From Spirodela intermedia (lineage: Eukaryota; Streptophyta; Magnoliopsida; Alismatales; Araceae): a stretch of 64,000 bases of DNA. Numbering within the stretch: position 1 is the first letter of the stretch; each line of letters begins with the position of its first letter. Shown here one piece after another: positions 10,654-23,818 of this stretch. The translations under genes and the position numbers were made by a program. The notes under the pieces were generated by a model that did no database searches, was not told where the DNA came from, and saw only the letters and a program-made list of their open reading frames with translations. Location: NCBI GenBank assembly GCA_902729315.2, contig LR746273.1:5740001-5804000 (forward strand), in the 5' to 3' direction.

Positions 10654-13450
10654 TTATTGGCAATTCTCACTTCTTCCTGGGCCGCCATAGTAGAAGTAGG
10701 TGCCCCATTCGCCATTGTTCCCATTCTCAAGATCATAGCAGTTGGATTGCTCGGTGAAGGAGTCGATCCCATCGGGGGCCCGGAGATTGTTGGAATCGTC
10801 GACGATCTGGATGTTCCTGAAGTAGCTGGCCTTGGCGAAGCCTTCTTCGGGGAAGTGCCCGCTCCCCATCTGGGTTGAGGTGTGCCGCCCATCCGCCCCA
10901 GAGTTCACCACCTCTCCTCCCCACTCGATCATGGTGGCGCTGTCCGCCAGGTAGGAGAAGAGGGAAGAGGGCCAGTAGCCGAGCACATAGTCGTTCCCAA
11001 ACTGCATCCACCAGTTGCCGCCCTTTGGGTCCTGCGCATGGAAGAACAGAGAAATCTTGAAAAAAACGGAAGCTTTTCAATGATGTTTCACGATTTTTAA
11101 TTCACGAGGAGCATCAGGTGTTCAGTGATTCTCCCCCTGGATCCTGTCCATTTTTTTTTCGGAGAAACTTATCAAGAAATGACAATTTTCCCAAGATCAT
11201 CAGGGTTTTCAGTGATTCTCCCCCTTGGTCCCGCCCCTTTTTATTTTTTAAAAAGAACATCGAGCTTCAGAATTTCTTAATAAAATACCACGATTTTATG
11301 GGAGATTTCTAATTTAACAGGAGATCATCGAGGTTATCATTGATTCTCCTTCTGGGTCCTGTCTCCTTTTTAAAAAAAATCAAATAATAGAATCGAAATG
11401 GTTTCAACAAAGTTCATGCTTTCATCAAAAAGTTTGAATAAAAGAAAGATCATCATGGCTTGCAGTGATTCCCCCCCGGGTCCTTCTCATTTTAAAGAAA
11501 AAAAGGCAATCAGAAAAGAATTTTTGAAAAGTAAAGTTTCATAATTTCATAGAATATTTGAATTAAACAAAGGATTATCATGGTTTTCTGTCATTCTGGG
11601 ATCCCTTCGGATGAATTAAAAATACCTTCCAGATAAGGATACTGATATCATATTGGGAGCCGTGGTAAGCAGAGATCGGGAAGATGCTGCCCCCCAATGC
11701 TATCTCAGTGTTGATCTGGACGAAGCCAGAGCAGAGGAGGTTGTAGCAGCCTGTTGCTTGATAAGCATCACTCTGGCTCGTTGTGATCACCACAGGCAAG
11801 CGCCAACCACCACGAACAAGAACAACAACCAAAAAAAATAAAAAATCACTTAAATAAATCAGTTCTGAATAGAGCCCATTTGTTGCTGATCAAATATATT
11901 TTAAATCAATCGATAAATAAAACCCTCACATCATCAGAGGGTCGACATCAGACGAAGGACGGGGGTTGGACCAGGAACAGTAAGTACACTGTTTGAAACT
12001 CTGACCTCTCTATTCAGCCATGGAATCCAGTGGAATCGATGTAGCCCCCCAAACAGAAGATGGGGCATATTGAAACCAGAATACGACATACATGAGAAGG
12101 AATGCGGTCTCACCGTCCAGTAGGTAAATAGCCTTGTGTTGTTGTCTCCATAGAGATCAGGGCTGACCTGATTCAGACAAGAGAGTGAAAGGAGAGGGAA
12201 GAGATTAGCCTACATTCCTTGCAGTATCATCGGCATTCTCCGTCTCATAGCTGGAATCTTATGGAGGATCACCTGCCACCCAGCTTCAATGCTGTTGAAA
12301 TCTCCCCCAAGAGGGCCACCCAGTATCCAAAACTGAGAGAGGCTGAACTCATTGGACTGCTGAATCTTTGGGTTCCACACATTTATGGTAGCTTTTGCCC
12401 CGTAGTATCTGTCTCCTTCTACATAAGCAATCGCATGCTGCTCAAGGAAAAAGGGGATGAGAAAGGGAAGAAAAGAGGAAACCCCAAAGAACGACGGCTT
12501 TCGTGCCCACCGAGGTCTTCACAATGTACCTGGTGCCCACCGCCGTTATTCGTCTCAGAATCGACAGAATTGGGTTTCGGAGGTTCTCTGTGCTTCTTCC
12601 TCCCGTATCTCTTCGCAGAGTTTGCCCTGAGAAGGTCCTCTCCCTTCGTTCTCCTGATGGGGATGGTGTTCTCCGGGCACCGCCCATTCTGGTGCCACAT
12701 CTGGGCCATGGTGCTGCTTTTCCGACCCGAGAGTTCTTCAACCTTGTTCTCGTCATAGATCCTTTCGGGATGGAAGCTGGGCCTCATCTGCTCATCTCAA
12801 AGGGATCGGTCCTTCAATCGGAGAAACAGATTGCAAAAGATTGGAGGCGAGAACCCGAAGACATCCAAAGCCCACCTGAATCGCGTGGTCCTTGAGGAAA
12901 GGGTGATCGAATGCGGGTTGATTGGAGACATGAACACAGTCTATCGTATCTCCATCTGGGCTCTGCAAATCTCAGAGAGTCAGGGAGGTATCAGGATTTA
13001 GTTCGGACCCACGAAACTAGAATTAAATGCGGGCTCCCCATTGCAAGATTTGACCGAGGAGCCGGAGAAATGGATAGAATGACATCTCATCGACTCCGTA
13101 GACGAGAAAACAGAAGGGAGAGAGCATTACGACATGGAAACGTTTCTGCAGATTCATCTGTTCTAACGACAGAACGAGAAGAAAACAGGATATTTCAATC
13201 GGTCTAGTCCGTCAAGAATCAGAGCCCAAATGAGATTAACCGAAGATTAGGGGAGGTGAACCTGGATATTCTTGACAGCGGGCTTGTTCAGGCGTTTCAG
13301 ATGCCGCTGGACATGAGACCGCCGCCTAGATAAGGATTCCTCGCCTGCCGAACACAAGAGGAAAGAGAAGCACAGCAATGCCAAGAACAGCAGTTGCTGT
13401 AGGCCATGGAAGCGTCGGCCATGAATGGAGTGGCCACCTGCTTCATCCAT
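10654..13450 (-). CDS. Secreted neprosin-domain protein (putative glutamic peptidase)
   Basis: Seven exons join in phase on the minus strand: 13262-13450, 12876-12962, 12530-12787, 12273-12437, 12114-12167, 11626-11772 and 10654-11031, giving 425 aa, the usual length for this plant family. Residues about 17-34 form a hydrophobic signal peptide ([17 protein letters not shown]). Residues about 50-175 match the neprosin activation domain ([30 protein letters not shown]), and about 185-425 the neprosin domain ([20 protein letters not shown]-like and [10 protein letters not shown] motifs). Glu229 (SIEAGWQ) and Glu336 (MIEWGGEV) are candidate catalytic glutamates; their spacing of 107 is close to that recalled for Nepenthes neprosin (188 and 297). 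The start is the first ATG of exon 1. Expected to be secreted; the natural substrate is unknown. Confidence 0.9.
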
Positions 13451-13765
13451 AAGGACTGCTGGATCGGAGATGCTCTCCTTCACTGGCTGAACAGCGAGGA
13501 GTAGCAGCCCTCCTCCGCCACCATCGTCAGAGGGCCAAGGAGAAGAGTCATAAGGCCATCCTCCTCATCACTTCCATTGGAGGGACTCGAGACCCAGCGC
13601 CAACCTCAATAATGGTGATGTGACAGCCGCATGAAGCAGCAGCGGTGACAGCCATAGAGGAGAAATCTCCAGGTTGGGACGCCCATAGGCCCAGCGAAGA
13701 TGGATAACTCCAAGCGCAATGGTGCCGACGCCGAGCCCACCTTCCTCTCTGCACTGTCCACTGCC

Positions 13766-13815
<50 letters not shown>

Positions 13816-14267
13816 GTTTACCAGTGCTTGGTTTATCCTTCTACTACGAGTGTAAGGAAGGAAGACTACACGCGATAGTTCAACCCGCAACGGTCCGTCC
13901 CTCTACACGACAACATTTTTTTTTACCGATGACAAGAAGGTTTTATGACGTGTACAGAAAAAATCATTAGGGCGGGGGGGTTAAACGGGCCGCCCAATTC
14001 AGGGCTTTTAACCAACATTGGGCCCGAAGAAGGCCCGAAACGGCACGGATCCCTAAAAGCCTTCCTTACCGCGCGTCGACAACAGGCATGCGACGTGGGT
14101 GAGATAGTTTATGGAGGCGCCACGTGGGATGAGTCAGCATGGTTTTCCCGAGGACGCCACCGCACGTCGCATGTGAACGGATTTTAAAATCGTTAATTTC
14201 AGTATAATAAAGGATTTTCTGTCCGTGTTACACGTGCTATTAAGAAAGCTCAATGGGCCCAATGCAG
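13451..14267. other. Head-to-head intergenic region between neprosin and nCBP genes
   Basis: The region from the neprosin start codon to the nCBP promoter must hold both promoters. It includes a GA tract at 13771-13811. I see no coding sequence and no clear TATA box for the neprosin gene. Confidence 0.5.
13771..13811. repeat. (GA)n microsatellite
   Basis: Uninterrupted GA run about 320 bp upstream of the neprosin start codon. Confidence 0.95.
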
Positions 14268-14392
14268 TGTTATTGGGCCGACTGGACCAAATACTAATGG
14301 TCCATAATGTAATGTTATTGGGCCGACATGACTAACTTCCCCGGACCAATAAATTGGTCCAGATATTATGAAATGGGGGATGGGTTATATAG
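14268..14392 (+). promoter_or_regulatory. nCBP core promoter with site II repeats, palindromes and TATA box
   Basis: A 15-bp direct repeat TGTTATTGGGCCGAC occurs at 14268-14282 and 14313-14327, each with the TGGGCC core of plant site II elements; another lies at about 14254. Two perfect palindromic pairs, GGACCA...TGGTCC at 14284-14303 and GGACCAATAAATTGGTCC at 14343-14360, alternate with them; the second also contains CCAAT. TTATATAG at 14385-14392 is a good TATA box, placing transcription start shortly before the ATG at 14434. Confidence 0.65.
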
Positions 14393-14433
14393 GGTCGTCT
14401 TCTTCCCCCATTCGATGGGCGGTGGTGGTAGCT

Positions 14434-17400
14434 ATGGAGATTGTCGGGGAGAAGGAGGCGGATGGCAGGGTATCTTCTTCCCCTCCCTCTGAAGCGGACG
14501 CGGAAGTCGAGGACCGCGAGCGGCAGGCGCGTGAGCTCAAATCCGGTCTCCATCCTCTGAGGGTAGCAGTGTCTCTGTCTATCTTGCTCACTGTCTCTCT
14601 TCATCGTATGTGCGCTTAGGGTGGATTCGTCGTCTTCCTTCATTTTATGAAATGACATTCATCATGCATCATGAGAGTCCCCGTCTATTTTTGGGACCGG
14701 ATTTTTTGATTTTTCTTGAAAGTGGAGTAGTTTACGTCTTCTGGTCACCTCACCGATTGCTGGAAAATGGCTCGCTGACGCTCAGAAGTGGGGGATTGTG
14801 ATGGGGATCGGGGTCACCACAACTCCTACTATATTCCTCTCCTCAACCTCTTCGCTTTTTATATGAGAAGGTGGTGTCCCGGCGGCGATTTCATGATCCT
14901 TTAGTTGACGTCTAACATTTGCAGAAATGAGGGATTCTGCGAGTTGAGCTACGGAGTGCCTATAAATTTAATATTTTCAGGGATTTTCATCTAGATTATG
15001 CATCCAAAAAGCTCTTTCAAGCGTAGAGCGGATATTCTAGGAATGTCTTGAGATGCTGTGCTTGAAGATGGTGGGTAGTTATTACCGTTGGTGGACAGGT
15101 CTTGGAAAGCAGACTTTATCGTCCGGTTTGAATTTTTTTCTAGGTTCTTGCGAAGCTTGTTAAACTGGAAAAGGGTAAATATATTCGATTGAACAGAGAC
15201 GCGTAGAAGTTTTCTTGCACTAATTACTGCATGTATCAAAAAGTTATGAATTCTTGGTGTATTCACCTTTTTCAATTACAAATGTGAGCGTTGCTACTTT
15301 TTTTTTGTTTTGTTTTTGTTGTCCTGTACTTTTTGTTATGGTGAATGTTTCTGATATAATATTTGCTTTATCCTTCAGAACAAATATGTGTTTTGGTATA
15401 CAAGAAGAACACCAGGGGTTCGCAGCCAAACATCTTATGAAGACAATATAAAGAAGATTGTAGATTTTAGTACGGTACATTTCTACCATGAAGATTTGAT
15501 CTTTGAAGTCATGATCTTAGTAATACTTAACATCTTCTTTGTTCAAAACGTAGTTGTTTTGTTCACCTGTGGTATATTTATAGGTTGAAGGCTTTTGGGT
15601 TTGTTATTGCCATTTGGCGCGCCCATCCTCTTTGCCGAGTCCAACAGATTTGCACCTTTTCAAAGAGGGTATTCGGCCACTTTGGGAGGTATATTTTATA
15701 ATTAGAACGAAGAATCATGCCATAAATATTCACTTAACATGATAACAGGAATATCTAATGATTGACAGGAAGCCTATTTTATTTCTTTTTCATCTCATAC
15801 AAGAGATCTATTTGGCTAGGATTCTGCAAATTGCAATGGCGGAAAGTGGATTATACGGTTTAAAAAGGCTGTTTCCGGTCGTTTCTGGGAAGACTTGGTA
15901 TGTTTTAACTGTGTATTGGTTTCCATTTGAATTGTCTATTCTAGTTTTGTTCTTATAAAAGTGAATAGATGTCTGTGAAGATAATCAAATACCATAAAAC
16001 ACTTTAAACTTTTTATTTCCCACAAAGCATCACATGGTATTTTTTCCCTTCATGATCGTTCATATACTGTATGCGAATAATTGTCTTCATGAATTTAATA
16101 TTTGTTCATTTTCCCTCAAAAAATTCTGCTTATGTTTTTGTACCTTCGAAGTACTGTCATAGTAGCTATTTTTTAACATGATTTTATTGAAACATTTGCG
16201 TGGACCCTATTTTTGATTATTTATGCTTCCGCAATCTTTCAAAAGCATGAAAGTTGGTGGTAGAATGCACTAAAAATATATTGTGCATATGCAGTTTTTT
16301 TAATTGTCACGGATATTTTGTATGTTTGTATAGCATAATTAGAGTTGTTTGTTGAACGTTAAGCTCAATGGTCTCAATGTCTCCAAAACATTGCGAATTT
16401 ATAATATCATTTCTGGGCCATATTTCAAATGAAGGTCATCTTTTTCCTGATTCATATGTAGGGGACTTACGCTTATGCTGTTACGTTCATTATTATTTGT
16501 TTGTGACAGCATGCAGCGTTCTGTCATTTCATCTCAACTTCCTCTCCTCTGTGAATTTTCCTACAGATAGTTCTCTCTTTCTGAGGTATTCATTGAGATA
16601 AGACCAATAGTTCCATGAATGTAATATACTTGAGGTTCATTTTCAAGTTGATAAGGTTATGTATTCATTGGGTACTGTGAGAAAAACGTGGAATTAGGAG
16701 TTAATTTCTGTTGGTCAGTTTCCTACTTGAGAGCAGTTTTCTCGTCCGAGTAAACTAGTTTGTCAGTTTCCTAGTTTGGTCAGTTCCCGGTTGCTCAGTT
16801 TCTTAACCTAGGTAGTTTCCTTCTTTTTTCGGGCCAGGGTAATTGTATATAACTAGCAATTACTCTATGATTTGAGTAGCAGAAGAAAATTTTCGTCACT
16901 GTTTATCCTTGTATGGTTTGTGTCAGGTCTCACAAAGACATGAATGGGTGTACTGTTATGTTTTATGCCAACATTTAAGAAACCTTCTACGCATCAGTCA
17001 AAGCCTATAGCAAGATATTAACATTCACTTTATCTCATTATAAAAACAAACCGTGGCTAGTCGTTAGATATGGTCACAAATAAATTTAAACTCCTTTCTG
17101 AGAAAAAACATTGTTTGAATGAGCGACCTTTCTGCTCATTCTGTGCTCTGTGTTCCCTTTCTGCAGCCGATGCATTTTCAGCGTGTCCGTGACTCCTCTA
17201 TTAGTCTCCTATTGTTTTGTTGTTATTTGGACTAGTTTCTGTTAAATGTCATGGGGGGATAACTGCAAGGAACAAGTGGCCCTAGGATCCCTCCTGTACC
17301 CACCTGTAAAAGAGTTGCTAACTGTATGACGACCCTCCTCAAAATCCTCTTCACTATATCACCATTTTCAATGGGAGTGGAGTGTAAATTTAAGATGGCT

Positions 17401-19763
17401 GATGATGCATAGTACCCCCGTTACAATGATATGATAAGCTAACATAATTATGAATTTACCTCCTTTATCTCATTTACAACGCCTCAGGCATCTCTATTAT
17501 TGTCCATGATTGGTCTTTGTGTAAGTCAAGTGTTCGACTGCCCCTCTAAGGCTTCTTTTGGATCTGAGACAGCCAATTTCTCCGAGCCTACGACAATGGA
17601 GCCTTTGACACTGTAATATTCGCGTCATCTGTTACTCTCGAAAGTGAAGGATATCATTTAGGGCTTCACCGCATATCATTCCAAGATAGGGCCTTATTGT
17701 TCATGTCACAGACAAATCGCAGGACTAGCCATCACTACAAGTCTATCTCACATAATCTAGATACAGTACGCTTACACTAGAATGAGTGCCCCTTCTTGAT
17801 GTTTTAGTTTCTTTTGACTGACATGATAATTTTTAATTTAAATTCTAATACCCTAATGCTAATTATGCTGGCATGTTTGTCTCTAGTTGACGCCATCCTG
17901 TTTTCCTATCTTCACTTTCCTGTCAAAAGAATCCGCTTTCTGTTATTTCTAGTCTCTTTGCAACACTTTCTTTGGGATCTTGAGAAATGAAGGAACTTGA
18001 AATTCTTTTGGTTTTCTTAATGCAACAATTCTAAATCAGATTAAAATGTCTAACACAACATTTCCCTTTAAATAGCTCACCCCATTATTGGATGGGACAA
18101 GTTTTTCTTTGGCATAATCCGATGATTGCATTATTTTTGGCTCGTATAACCCGGTCACTCTCCTTTTATTGGCTTCCATCATAAGCTGAAAATGTGGACT
18201 TGAATCATACTTTGCTGAAATATCTGTTTATTAAATAAATCACAAGTCCAAATAGATTCCTCAAGGAATTGAGGTCTAGATATCGAAATAGGCTGGATTT
18301 CGCCTTCTCGGCAGTGATAAGCTTTCTGTCCCCACTATTCCTTTCATGTCTTTCCTGTCCCTGCTCACTTCTTTCTCTCCTCTGTTGTCTTCTATTTCCA
18401 TAGCTACTTTTTCTTTCCCTTTGCTTCCCATGTTTCAAATTTGGCAGTGTTAATAAGCAGATGTGGCTAGAATAAGACCTGTTGGCAACGGGAGCATTAG
18501 TAGCTGGTATTTTGGGTGATTCCTCCTCCTGAGGCTTGTAGTCTGCTTCATTGTATCATTCAAACTGTAAGAATGATCTAGACTGGCTGACACCAGGGAA
18601 ATTGCCAAGTGCATCGCATCAAGTATCTGGTCTGTTCAGTCTTTCAGCTAGCGACCGTATGATTCCTATTGTTTTTAAAGAGCATCAAGGGATACTTGTG
18701 AAAGCTTGGCTGAATCTATTCAATTTTTATTTTTTTTTCCTAGACTCTTTTTTTCCCCCCCTTTGCAAGCAGCTGGCTTTGGAAATCATTCTTCAATTGA
18801 TGCACCGTTTCTCAAGATTCAAATTTGGGTTTGATGAGGGTATGTACCGATGATAGGTACCTTCATCTTTTTGGAAGGATGGATGGATGGATCCCATTCA
18901 TGTTAGTTGAGGTAATTTTTCATCAATTATGGAGCAATTGGCTACTGCAGTAGAAAGAAAAGAAGATCAATGAATGTGTATAAATGATGATCAGGACCAG
19001 GGAAATTTGAAGACAGGTACCTGCTTCTTCGCTCGGATGGTCAGCATAGTCCTAAGACACCAGTTGTAGCATGAATACCAGGACCTTTTTGGTCAAATCT
19101 TTGAATCCAACGGCTCATTTTTAATATTTTCTGAGTTATCGATATGAGGTCTGAATGCTAGTATGAAATTGATTATTAACTTCCAATTTTTTTTTGAGAC
19201 ATTAATTCTTCTAAAGATATTCTCAATGTTACGAGAAACAGGAGAATCTTATAGAATTGACTTTGTGCATTATAAAGACATTTATCCTTGTATATTTAGA
19301 TGATCTCGAATCATACAATGGACTTCGAAGAAACATCCCGCTACCCATTTCTGATCAAAATTAATCTCTTTTAACACTACTTTTGGCCATCATCTTATCG
19401 CAGGCCATGGCTCTGGTTGGTGATCAGCTTGACTTTGGGGACAATATATGCGGTGCAGTGCTGAGCATTCGGTTCAATGAGGATATCTTGAGCGTTTGGA
19501 ACCGCAATGCCTCTGATCATCAGGTACTTATCTCTCACATCTCGTCACTAAATAAAATAAAATAAAATAAAATAAAATAATTAGAATGGACGAAATCCTT
19601 CACATGGGAATGTTTTTGCTTGTACGTCCAGGCAGTGATGGCCCTGAGAGATGCTATAAAGCGGCAGCTTAAGCTTCCTCACAGCTACTTAATGGAGTAC
19701 AAGGCTCATGATGCTTCTCTCCGTGATAACTCATCCTACCGGAACACCTCCCTGAGAGGCTAG
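14434..19763 (+). CDS. nCBP: Novel cap-binding protein nCBP (eIF4E class II / 4EHP type)
   Basis: Six exons join in frame: 14434-14562, 15379-15474, 15584-15688, 15820-15897, 19404-19523 and 19632-19763, giving 219 aa, the normal family length. nCBP binds the mRNA 5' cap in the cytoplasm and is the plant relative of animal 4EHP. Signature stretches are VFWYTRRTPGVRSQ, VEGFWVCYCHLARP, GGKWIIRFKKAVSGRFWEDL and VWNRNASDHQ. The cap-stacking position that is Trp56 in eIF4E is Tyr63 here, as in class II members; Trp109 and Trp168 match the other two cap-contact tryptophans, and Trp80 the eIF4G/4E-BP-binding one. The ATG at 14434 was chosen over an in-frame ATG at 14368 because the TATA box at 14385 lies between them. 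Intron 4 is about 3.5 kb. Confidence 0.95.
15898..19403 (+). other. Long intron 4 of nCBP
   Basis: This 3.5-kb intron separates the exon ending GRFWEDL from the one starting AMALVGDQLD. I recognise no transposon or nested gene in it; its open frames are short and featureless. Confidence 0.7.
19551..19581. repeat. (AATAA)n pentanucleotide repeat in nCBP intron 5
   Basis: Six tandem AATAA-type pentamers shortly after the exon 5 donor site. Confidence 0.9.
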
Positions 19764-21979
19764 GGAGATCCAGTGATCCCCCCCAAAGGGCCTACCCAGT
19801 GGGCGGCAGTAGGGGTATGAACATCTTCCTCAGGTGTGCTCTTGTCCAAATTTCATACATGCTTTGCCCACTTTGGTGGTACATATTTTTCAAAGTCTAT
19901 CGTGTAGCCTAACTCTAGATTCTGGCAGTATTTTCTTGATGCGTCCACAGTTTCATGTGCCTCTGTGGGCGATGTGCTGCTTCAAAGCAACTTTTGCAGA
20001 TGGGATAATTTAGTTCTCTACATCTCTCTAAACTCCCTCAATTAGTAAATAGCACCACGATATAATCGGTAGAATTCAGATGGAATGGAGCCAGCCCCAT
20101 TTCATTATCTTGGATTTGCCCAAACTAATTCTTCTTTTTTTTTTTTTGAGAATTAAACTGTGCAAGTTTACTAGGAAACTGGCGGATATGAAGAGTCATT
20201 GTGATAATCTACTGTAATAAATAGGGATTATGCAGCAGATAGAATGGGTAGTCGGGTTTCTCTGTGGATAGTTTGTATCATCCAGGGAAGCCATAGAAGG
20301 GTAGAGAGAGAAATGAACTAGACTGCCAACTGGATACCAATTATACCTGCACATAATGATAAGAGAGCTTTGCTAAACCACATGATTCAATTAGAGGAAA
20401 ATGGATTCCTGTCACAAGTACTGCATCCGATTCTTGCTCCGGCATTCCCAGTGGCCTTGCTGAGTTCATAACCACCTGAGGCTCCACAGAAGAGAGAGAA
20501 TTGAGAGAGAAAGAGCATCATCAACAGTCATCCGTATCCAAATAAGAAGTAAGCAGGTCATCTTCTTCTACCCCACCTTAATGTTTTTGACGAAAAATCA
20601 AGGCAGGTTATCTTACAGTTTTCTGTATGATAGATACCCAACATGCAGTTTCCTAATTTTTTACTTTAAAATGAAATTTTTTGTTCATCTGAGTGTACGC
20701 TCAGTTTGAATAAGAAACGAACTATGCTGTAAAATAATTCCACACCTACAGCTTCAGGGAATGTAATCATCCCAACTCAGAGAAATCCACAAATCCACCA
20801 CTTAACACATATCTATGCGTCATTAAATGAAGCCTTTTAGGAATCTGCATGAAAAGCCTTTTAGGATTCAATGGTATAAAATCCCATTAGATTGAAGGGT
20901 CTCGTCCTTCCCACTCTCAGTGCATGAACTCATGTTAAGATCTCATATTATCAGTTTTAAGTCACATAAATGAGGAATTTCCTTCAATATTTTCATCTTT
21001 TAGCATTCTTTGGCACTTGATCCCAGAAAATGAAGTTTTGCTCAATATAATGATGGAATAAAACAAGAGAAAACAATTATATGATGATATGTAGTACTCA
21101 CATAAAACCATGCATTTGGCTGGAAATTAAGCGCATAGGGTGGTATTCTATGGTAATATACCGATCAATAACAATAATGAGGGGTCTATTCCAGAGAAGC
21201 TGATTTCATATTCAGCAACAGTACCTCTCTACACAGCTCACACCACAAGTGCTCTGCCCAATATCGGATTAGGATCACTAGGAGAAATCGAGGGTCAAAA
21301 GAGAGAAGTTTGAACATAAAAACCATTGAGACACTCATCTGAGACTCCTGAGCCGGGATAGAAAACGCTTACGGTTAATGTTTAGGTGATACTTGACGCT
21401 GGACACAGTATCACAAGGAATTAGAAGCAGGAAATTACTCCAAGCATTTTTCTCATCATTCTGGGTCAGCAACTATGTTTCCGAGGTCCCCTGCATGTCT
21501 AATCTCATCACTGGGAGCTCCGTACTGCTTATTTAATGGATTCAAATGAGGCCCTACTTGGCATCAATACAAAACATGGGCTGAGGAGAAGATAACAAAT
21601 AACATTAAAGGTCGCAAATAAAGAAGTGTATCCATCTTGGAAACTTTTTCATCCCATATAGAATAGTGTTTTATTATTTCACTCCAAATCTTGATTAGAT
21701 GTCATGTAGGTTTTTCAACCATGCTTTTGGTCAACTTTGAGGACGTTTGACATACTAGATACAACCATGTGAGAAATTTAGATAATAAATTTATAATAAT
21801 AAATAATGTTAGGTGAAAATATCTTGACATTTGAGAATTAGAACTTTAGATGACTTGATGAAAGTTGATAAGATCATCTTTGATAATTCTAATTTCAACC
21901 TCATGTTTTGGGAGAAATATATAATAATTATTTTAAAGTATACTTCTTTTTCTCTAGTGAATTTCCTCAATAATACTTT
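19764..21979. other. Intergenic region including nCBP 3' UTR
   Basis: The first few hundred bases should be the nCBP 3' UTR. No further gene, RNA or recognisable transposon is seen before repeat copy B. Confidence 0.4.
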
Positions 21980-23246
21980 GATATGCACTTGTCATTATAT
22001 TTAAATACTCATTATCTAATAATATTTATAACTAAGACTTAATAATATATTAATATAGATGTAAGTCTTAAGTCAAACATAGAGAGATTGATTAATTCAT
22101 TGTGAAAAAATTAATTTAGTTTATATATAGAGTGATTTTAATAGATTATTAGTATTTGATATAAATAATAAAATAAAAGGGTGAGGTGAGAAAAATAAAG
22201 GGAATTAAAGAAGAGAGAAGAGATCTTTCTCACGATGAGAGGGCTCTCATGAAAGATAGAGAAGATATCTCTCTTGCGAAAAATAGAAAGAGAAAAGGAG
22301 AGAGATAAATTTTATGTGAGAGGGAGAGAGAGAAAGGTCTCACAAGAGAGAAGAAAAGATATAGAGGTCTCATATGAGATAGAGAGAAGAAAAGGTCTCA
22401 TAAGAAAGAGGAAGAGAGAAATAAGATGGTAATAAAGATAGAGAGAAACATGGATAACTTATTTTCATGGTGACCATGATTCTCATATGAATGTGTACTC
22501 GAAAATTCATACACATGATATGAGGTTAGTCGTGAATGTCTCCACTTTGTTTTAATTATTTAACATTCACTAATCAGTCTTTAATCTTATTAATCTCACA
22601 TTTGAAAATAAAAAAATACTCATTATTTATGAAACTCTAGTAATATGAATACTTTAAGATGCAACTATGAGGATTAATAGAAAATAAGTTGGATATGATC
22701 AGATGAGTTTTAGAGGATTAAGAAAAGGAACGAAGGTCATTTATTAGGATTTGAATTAGTTCTATTCATTTCAATCAAAACATGTATGAAGTGAAAATAA
22801 CTTGTTATAAAATATAAATAAATATTGAAAGCATGTAAATAAATGTTGAAAATAAAAAAGAAATTGTTGCCTAAGTTTAGTCTGTCTCATGGGCAACTAA
22901 AGATGCTGATGTGGTAGCTTGGTTTTATCTAGATGTGCCAAACCATGTTGAAAGTCACAGAGATATCATTTAAAAGTGCTCCACTATTTGTTAGAGAGGT
23001 CCGTCAAAAAGAAGAGTTGACCATGCTATCACCATTGTCTAGGGAGAGAAGGAAAGAGTTGACCACTCGCTAGAGGGCTTGACTATAGTCGAGGAAATAA
23101 GAAACAAGCTTGTCGATTGTCGTAAGCATTGATCATGCAAAAAAAAAAAAGAATGTCGTATTCACGAATGTTACTAGATTTTTAAAGATAATCAATAATA
23201 TCTATTTTACTAGATAATAATATATTATTATCTTTATATCCCTAAT
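21980..23246 (+). repeat. 2-kb LTR-like repeat, copy B (3'-truncated)
   Basis: It starts TGATATGCACTTGTC and follows copies A and C through the GA/TCTCAC-rich section (about 22195-22450) up to TATCTTTATATCCCTAAT. There homology stops, so about the last 750 bp of the family sequence is missing. Visibly diverged from the other copies. Confidence 0.72.
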
Positions 23247-23775
23247 AGGACTTGTTGAAAATTAGAAAGGCTCGCTAGTTTAACATTGATATGAGCTAAA
23301 TAAATAATAAAGTCGGACAAAGCATCTTCAATTGGTTTAACGTTGGTATGTGAAGCTTTTTTGGTGTTATCATCCTTTGCTTCTATGACAGCTTGGTAAA
23401 TTAGATCATGCTGCATCAAGGGCCGTAGGGAGGTAGGAGATAGAGAGAGAGAGAGAGAGAGAGCGAGAGAGTTTTTCATTTAACACCAGCGACGCGTTAC
23501 TGAAAGCTAGCGGTGCTTTACGTCATTTGCGCCTGGATGAGTTCGTGTCCTTTAGTAATCGTCACTCTTGTTTAGACTCTCGTTTCGAATTGTCTTATTT
23601 CTTGATGGCAGATGAACAAGTTGGGGCATATTCTATGATTAACAGCTGGGCAAAATCCACGCAACAACGGGGTTCCATCCTGCTCGAAGGATAAAATTAT
23701 TGTCCAGAAAAGAGCAATGGTCTCGGGAAAAATTATTTGGCTGCTCGAGTTGTGATCCGTCAAAGGATGATGTGC
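23247..23775. other. Left flank of the inverted duplication
   Basis: Non-coding, with a short interrupted GA tract near 23441-23470. Positions 23731-23759 resemble, in opposite orientation, the end of the adjoining arm (see findings). Confidence 0.4.
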
Positions 23776-23818
23776 CCCAACTCGTGCAGACAAATAATTC
23801 TTCGGCGTGTAAGCGCGA

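Noticed and set aside
12219-12895. Plus-strand frames of 130-179 codons opposite the neprosin gene
   Set aside because: They are shadows of neprosin exons, which have matching splice sites and family motifs on the minus strand.
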